Assembly: GCF_037094685.1 (NCBI RefSeq)
Contig: NZ_CP146614.1
Span: 3,534,001-3,598,000 of the forward strand
DNA length: 64,000 bases
Direction: 5' to 3'
Source of the DNA: Massilia sp. METH4
GTDB taxonomy: Bacteria > Pseudomonadota > Gammaproteobacteria > Burkholderiales > Burkholderiaceae_D
Made by a program: the position numbers and the translations under genes. Below are positions 59,586 to 64,000 of this stretch, piece by piece. The notes beneath the pieces were generated by a model that was given only the letters and a program-made list of their open reading frames with translations, had not been told where the DNA came from and made no database searches. The stretch's first letter is position 1. Each line of letters begins with the position of its first letter.

Positions 59586-61842
59586 GGATTACCTCCCGCG
59601 CCGTGGCGCTGCCGAATAGGGTTGCCAATACCGGCAAGACGCGGCGTGCGCGATCCCGGTCGATTGCCTGCGTGCTGTCAACGGACGACACCTTCGTCCC
59701 GGCCGCGCCGGCACTGGCGCGTTCGGCCAGCTGGCGCCGTTCCGGCGCCGCGAAGCTGCCGAACGTGCGGCGCAGCAGCGGCAGCAGTTCGACAAAGGTC
59801 TCCGGAGGCAGCGACAGCACCCAGCCATTGATCGCATGCCACAGCTCGTCGTTATGAACCAGCAGCGTGCCGCTGCCCTGCAGGAAGCCTTCCAGCCACT
59901 GCGCGGCCGCCACCGGTGCCACCGCGCGCGAGCACAGCAGGAGCAGGTGGCGCGAGGCCTCGTCCATGGGCCAGTGGCGCTGTTCCGCGAGGATGCGCAC
60001 CGCCCGCCCGGCCAGCAGCGGATGTGTCGCTTCGCTGCGTGCGCCAGCCTCCAGCGCCGCAAACCAGGCAGCGCCGTGCTCATCATGCTGCAGCAACCGG
60101 ATCGCGGTGTCGCCGGCGATGAGCTGTACGAGCAGTTGGGCGGCAGCCTCGTCGGCTATGCCCCGCACGCCGAAGGGGAGGGCGACGCAGGCACGCGCGA
60201 CCAGGCCGTCGACCACGCTCGCCAGCGCCGCCGTGTCGGTGCCGCGCGCGCTGCCGTAACGCAGCACGTTGACCAGCGGTGGCAGGGCACCCAGCAAAAA
60301 GCCAGGATCGGCGGTATGCGCGCTCGCTTCCTGGATGCGCGTCATCAATGGCGCCACGGCGGCGCGCAAGTCGGCGAGCAGTACCTGTTCCATCAGGCCA
60401 GTCAGCGCGGGAAGGTCGGCAATCGCCGCGCCACGGCTCACCGCGCACGCAGTGGCGGCCTCTTCCACCGTGGAACCCCACACGCTCGCTTCGATCAGGC
60501 GGATCGCGAACTCGGGCTCCCACGCCAGGCGCCACAGTTCATGAAAGGTGCCGCTCTTGCCGCGCACGACCTGCCGGCTGCCCCAGGCGATACCGAGCAT
60601 GCCCAGCCGGTGGAGCACCACGCTTTTCTCGAGGTGCGCCGGCTGACGCAGGTCCAGGTCGAGATCGAGGCTGTCGGCACGCACCGCCATGCGCAGCCGC
60701 TTTTGCTGGGCTTGCACGTCCTGGACCAGCGGCAGGGTCGGCACCGAGGCCGGCACTTCGCCCAAGCGGTCGTCGATCAGCAGTTCGCGCCGGATCAGCT
60801 GCAGCGGCAGCTCGCAGTCGTAGCAGAATACCGCGCGTACAGCCTCCATCAGTTCATCGAGCCCGGCGCGCGGGCGGTCGCGCAGTGCCGCCAGTGTGTC
60901 CGCAAGGCGCGCGGCCTCGATGATGTGCGCCGAAGAGGCGTCCAGGTCGTGCCGGCGCAGCAGCGTCGCCACGCTGGTCAGCCAATGCAGGCTGGCTTGC
61001 TCGCGATGGTTCCACACGTGCTGGTACCAGCCTGGCGCGGCCACCCCGGCGCCATAGCCGCTGGCAAAGGTAAGCCGGCCATAGCTCCATGGCGTCCAGG
61101 TGGCGGCCAGCTTTTCCTTCGGCAGCCCCTTGAGCAGATCGTTGTCGCTTTTCGCCGTCGGCATGCGCGCCAGCGCGGGCACGTGCCAGGCGCCGCATAC
61201 CACCGCGATGCGCTGGCAGCCCTGTTTTTCCGCGGCCCGGATCATGTTGCGCATGTATGCTTCGCGGCGCAGCTCCTGGATATCTTCCTGAGCGGCGGTT
61301 TGCTCGCGCACGGCCGTCATCATTTCCGCGATCGCGGCAAACAGGTCGAGGCTGTCGCTGCGCTGCTCCACCAGGTGGTCCCACCAGGTCTCGGTGTCGC
61401 TGAAGCCCGCTGCTTCGGCGATCCATGCCAGCGGGTCGGCGCGCAGGCGCGGCGCGTCCCCTTCGTCGCCCGGCTCTCCGCCGGTGCCGACGTCAGCGCT
61501 TTCGCCTTCGCCTGGCGCGGGCGTTTCAGCGAGCCGATGGCCTTGCGGCAGATCGCACCATCGCACCGGCACGGCATGCGCGTTGGCGTAGCGGATGGCC
61601 TGCCACTCCGGCGAGTATTCGGCGAATGGATAGAATACGGCGCGCTGCGGCGCAGCCGGCGCATAGACCAGCAGGGCGCAGGGCGGCTCCAGCCCCGGTT
61701 CGCCGACGTGGGCCAGCAGAGCGTCCGCTTCGGGCGGGCCTTCGACAAGGATGCAATCGGGCCGCAGCGCATGCAGCGCATCGAGCAGGCTGCGCGCGCA
61801 GCCGGGCCCATGGTGGCGGATGCCGAACAGGTGTACGCTCAT
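59575..61842 (-). CDS. DUF5682 protein, possible TraB/Tiki-like hydrolase
   Basis: A 755-residue cytosolic protein. I recognise DUF5682 from the start HLFGIRHHGPGCARSLLDAL and ILVEGPPEADALL. Three sites look like the TraB/Tiki/EreA-type superfamily: a GxxH-like first motif (GIRHH, residues 7-11), Glu in VEGPPE (34), and a later REAYMRNMI followed by RIAVVCGAWHVPAL (GAWH, 217-220). These proteins bind metal or act as hydrolases. The remaining 500 residues are helical and not recognised. It lies between the AAA gene (12 bases upstream) and the VWA gene (overlap). Confidence 0.82.
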   Translation of the reverse strand: MSVHLFGIRHHGPGCARSLLDALHALRPDCILVEGPPEADALLAHVGEPGLEPPCALLVYAPAAPQRAVFYPFAEYSPEWQAIRYANAHAVPVRWCDLPQGHRLAETPAPGEGESADVGTGGEPGDEGDAPRLRADPLAWIAEAAGFSDTETWWDHLVEQRSDSLDLFAAIAEMMTAVREQTAAQEDIQELRREAYMRNMIRAAEKQGCQRIAVVCGAWHVPALARMPTAKSDNDLLKGLPKEKLAATWTPWSYGRLTFASGYGAGVAAPGWYQHVWNHREQASLHWLTSVATLLRRHDLDASSAHIIEAARLADTLAALRDRPRAGLDELMEAVRAVFCYDCELPLQLIRRELLIDDRLGEVPASVPTLPLVQDVQAQQKRLRMAVRADSLDLDLDLRQPAHLEKSVVLHRLGMLGIAWGSRQVVRGKSGTFHELWRLAWEPEFAIRLIEASVWGSTVEEAATACAVSRGAAIADLPALTGLMEQVLLADLRAAVAPLMTRIQEASAHTADPGFLLGALPPLVNVLRYGSARGTDTAALASVVDGLVARACVALPFGVRGIADEAAAQLLVQLIAGDTAIRLLQHDEHGAAWFAALEAGARSEATHPLLAGRAVRILAEQRHWPMDEASRHLLLLCSRAVAPVAAAQWLEGFLQGSGTLLVHNDELWHAINGWVLSLPPETFVELLPLLRRTFGSFAAPERRQLAERASAGAAGTKVSSVDSTQAIDRDRARRVLPVLATLFGSATAREVIHGE

Positions 61843-61854
61843 CGTCGGCGGGAA

Positions 61855-62946
61855 TCAAGCCATCACTTCACGGCAAGCGCGGTACAGGTCCTTCCAGCCG
61901 TCGCGCTCCTTGACCACCGTTTCAAGGTATTCGAGCATGACCACGCGGTCCTGGATCGGGTCCTTGACGATCGCGCCGACCATGCCGGCCGCGAGGTCCG
62001 CGCCGCGCAGCACCCCATCGCCGAAATGGGCGGCCAGCGACATTCCGTGGGTGATGACGGAAATTGCTTCGGCCGTGCTCATGCTGGCACTGGGCGCCTT
62101 GATCTTCACCTTGCCGTCGGCCGTGACGCCTTCGCGCAGCTCGCGGAACACGGTGACGATGCGGCGGATTTCCTCGAGTGCCGGCAGCTCGCCCGGCAGT
62201 TCGAGCGCGCGGCCCATGCTGGCCACGCGCGTCTGCACGATGCGCACTTCCTCGTCCGCGGTGCGCGGCGGTGGCAGCACGACGGTGTTGAAGCGGCGCT
62301 TCAGCGCGCTCGACAGCTCGTTGACGCCGCGGTCGCGGTCATTCGCCGTGGCGATGATGTTGAAGCCTTTCTGGGCCTGTACTTCGTCGTCGAGTTCTGC
62401 GATCGGCAGCACTTTCTCGGAGAGGATCGTGATCAGGCTGTCCTGCACTTCGCCGGCGATGCGCGTGAGCTCTTCGACGCGTGCGATCTTCCCTTCGCGC
62501 ATGGCGCGCATCACCGGGCTGGCCACGACCGCGTCGAGCGAGGGGCCTTTCGAGAGCAGTTGCGCGTAGTTCCAGCCGTAGCGCACCGCCTCTTCGCCGG
62601 TGCCGGCGGTACCTTGCACCACGAGGGTCGAGTCGCCGCTGATGGCTGCCGCCAAGTGCTCGGACACCCAGGACTTGGCGGTGCCCGGCACACCCAGCAG
62701 GAGCAGGGCCCGGTCGGTCGCCAGGGTCGCGACGGCGATCTCGATGACGCGGGGATTGCCGATGTACTTGGGGCTGATCTCGAAGCCGTTGTCCAGTTTT
62801 CCGCCCAGCAGGTAGGTCGAAACCGCCCAGGGCGACATCTTCCAGCGCGGCGGGCGCTGGCGCTTGTCGCAGGCGATCAAGGCTTCCAGCTCGGTCGCGT
62901 ACTGGGTTTCGGCGTGCTGGCGAAGAACGGTGCTGCTTGCGGTCAT
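61855..62946 (-). CDS. MoxR-type AAA+ ATPase
   Basis: A 363-residue AAA+ ATPase: Walker A GVPGTAKS (85-92), sensor-1 IIATANDRD (197-205) and arginine finger LKRRF (215-219). The Walker B equivalent reads IARVEEL (154-160), with Glu-Glu instead of the usual Asp-Glu, an unusual variant. MoxR ATPases act as chaperones that mature or remodel partner complexes, generally with VWA proteins. ATG at 62946 overlaps the DUF5691 stop by four bases; the longer open frame is rejected. Confidence 0.88.
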   Translation of the reverse strand: MTASSTVLRQHAETQYATELEALIACDKRQRPPRWKMSPWAVSTYLLGGKLDNGFEISPKYIGNPRVIEIAVATLATDRALLLLGVPGTAKSWVSEHLAAAISGDSTLVVQGTAGTGEEAVRYGWNYAQLLSKGPSLDAVVASPVMRAMREGKIARVEELTRIAGEVQDSLITILSEKVLPIAELDDEVQAQKGFNIIATANDRDRGVNELSSALKRRFNTVVLPPPRTADEEVRIVQTRVASMGRALELPGELPALEEIRRIVTVFRELREGVTADGKVKIKAPSASMSTAEAISVITHGMSLAAHFGDGVLRGADLAAGMVGAIVKDPIQDRVVMLEYLETVVKERDGWKDLYRACREVMA

Positions 62947-64000
62947 GCGGGCTCCTGGAATGAAAGGATCATCTCGTGGCGGAAACGCACGAGGTGGAAA
63001 AATTGATCGACCGGGCCTTGCCAGCCGTGGGGATCGTCCGCCAGGCCCGGCCACGGGCGCGCGGCATCGAGGACCGCGAACGGGTCGAGAATCGCAGCCA
63101 GCGAGAGCAGGGCCGAACGGAAGGTCCATTGCTGGGTTGCCAGCGCAGGCAGGCCGGCGAGCAGGCGCCGCGTGATCGCGTGCGACAGCTCCGTGGGCCA
63201 TGGTGCCGGCGTGGTTGCCGCCAGCTGATGGAGCAACTCGACCAGCGGAGCATCGGCGGCTTGCCAGGGCGTGTGGCTGGCTTCCACGAGGTTGAGCAGC
63301 ATGGCGTGCATGGCGGGTGGCGGCAAGGCGGTGTACGCCCCCACAAAGGCAGAGGCATTCTGGTAGCGCACCGCGCCGCCCGTCTTGAGCCAGGTGCGCG
63401 CCCATGCGTCGAGCCAGGCGAGGAGGCCTGGGGTGGGGGCGTGCGCCAGGTGCAGCTGCAGGGCGTTCGTCCAGCCGAGCAGCAGCGCTTCCTGGTAGTC
63501 CGTGTCGGCACTCCGGGCAATGCACTCGTCCGGCGCAAGGTTCAGCGACGCCGACCAGTGCGAGGGATCGATCGCCGACAGCACGTCGACCAGCCAGCCC
63601 GCCTTCTCGCCCAGGCCCGGATGTTTCACCTCTCCGATACCGTCGCGTATCATCGCCGCATCGCGCTCCGCCGGCGGCGTGACGGCCAGGCGGGTACCTC
63701 GCAAGAAGCGCTTTTCGAGCTGCAGCAGGGGCGCCGCGCGTGCGATCATCCGTTGCCCCAGCTGCGATCCGGGCAGGCTCGCCAGCAAGCGCTGCGCAGC
63801 CTGGCGCACGGCTTTCCTGCGGTCGTCCAGCGCAGCTTCCAAAAAGGCTTCGTCTGCCCCCTGGAGGCCGATGCGTAGGCAAAGCAGCAGGGCGGCGCGG
63901 TTCTCCGGCGGCTCGGCGGACCAGGAAGATTGCAGGGCTGCGCGGGCGGCGGCCGGGTCCACGCGCCGCCAGGCTTCGAATGCCGCGACACGTTGTTCGA
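62943..64000 (-). CDS. DUF5691-like protein, partial (N-terminus outside window)
   Basis: At least 350 residues; the reading frame stays open to the window edge. A helical, Leu/Ala-rich protein with HEAT-like stretches (RKAVRQAAQRLLASLPGSQLGQRM) and a C-terminal segment VDQFFHLVRFRHEMILSF. I recognise it as DUF5691 from its neighbours and general pattern, not from a catalytic motif. First known gene of the operon; it is coupled to the AAA gene by a four-base overlap. A SWIM zinc-finger gene is often found upstream in similar clusters (from memory), but here that is outside the window. Confidence 0.72.
   Translation of the reverse strand, partial: EQRVAAFEAWRRVDPAAARAALQSSWSAEPPENRAALLLCLRIGLQGADEAFLEAALDDRRKAVRQAAQRLLASLPGSQLGQRMIARAAPLLQLEKRFLRGTRLAVTPPAERDAAMIRDGIGEVKHPGLGEKAGWLVDVLSAIDPSHWSASLNLAPDECIARSADTDYQEALLLGWTNALQLHLAHAPTPGLLAWLDAWARTWLKTGGAVRYQNASAFVGAYTALPPPAMHAMLLNLVEASHTPWQAADAPLVELLHQLAATTPAPWPTELSHAITRRLLAGLPALATQQWTFRSALLSLAAILDPFAVLDAARPWPGLADDPHGWQGPVDQFFHLVRFRHEMILSFQEPA

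Noticed and set aside
61855..63882. A 675-residue frame that would extend the MoxR ATPase upstream
   Set aside because: The extension is antisense-like in composition and overlaps the DUF5691 frame; the ATG at 62946 is coupled to the DUF5691 stop.

Overview
The window is GC-rich chromosomal DNA from a betaproteobacterium, most likely Oxalobacteraceae in the Massilia/Pseudoduganella group. This is inferred from the 16S sequence, the gene families, several PEP-CTERM proteins, and a cys operon that contains DUF934 and a ferredoxin-type sulfite reductase. It looks like ordinary core genome with a few accessory loci. I see no phage, plasmid or CRISPR array. All CDSs appear intact except the two cut by the window edges.

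Layout. 1-2320: end of a secretin and three pseudopilin-like genes. 2574-3050: a small PEP-CTERM protein. 3.1-11.2 kb: housekeeping genes murJ, rpsT, DUF192, an RluE-like pseudouridine synthase, icd, a cold-shock protein, clpS and clpA. 11.2-18.2 kb: a second PEP-CTERM protein, a large tricorn-like S41 protease, a LytTR two-component pair and an alpha/beta hydrolase. 18.3-25.9 kb: the methylcitrate (propionate) cluster, prpR divergent from prpB-prpC-acnD-prpF, with a near-consensus sigma-54 promoter. 26.1-31.4 kb: a PAS-GGDEF-EAL protein, a 156-bp MITE-like element that supplies the stop codon of an exonuclease III gene, and three unknown genes. 31.5-36.5 kb: pepA, lptF-lptG, a CbiX-type chelatase and a nitrilase-fold hydrolase. 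36.6-45.8 kb: two unknown genes, then the assimilatory sulfate operon cysI-DUF934-cysH-cysD-cysN-cobA with a divergent CysB-type regulator. 45.9-50.5 kb: a porin and three signalling genes. 51.0-56.4 kb: a complete rrn operon (16S, tRNA-Ile, tRNA-Ala, 23S, 5S) followed by the 3' remnant of a second 5S gene. 56.7-64.0 kb: a PEP-CTERM-like protein with a possible permuted papain fold, then a tightly packed minus-strand operon DUF5691, MoxR-type AAA ATPase, DUF5682, VWA.

The last operon is the best candidate for a poorly described system. A MoxR-like ATPase and a MIDAS-type VWA protein are translationally linked to a DUF5682 protein whose motifs resemble the TraB/Tiki (GxxH...E...GxxH) hydrolase-like superfamily, and to DUF5691. 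The operon continues past the window edge.

Metabolic links: the cys operon, its CobA and the nearby CbiX-type chelatase together cover most of siroheme synthesis for sulfite reductase. The prp genes encode the AcnD/PrpF version of the methylcitrate cycle under enhancer-type control by PrpR. Family assignments come from reading motifs by eye; no database search was run.
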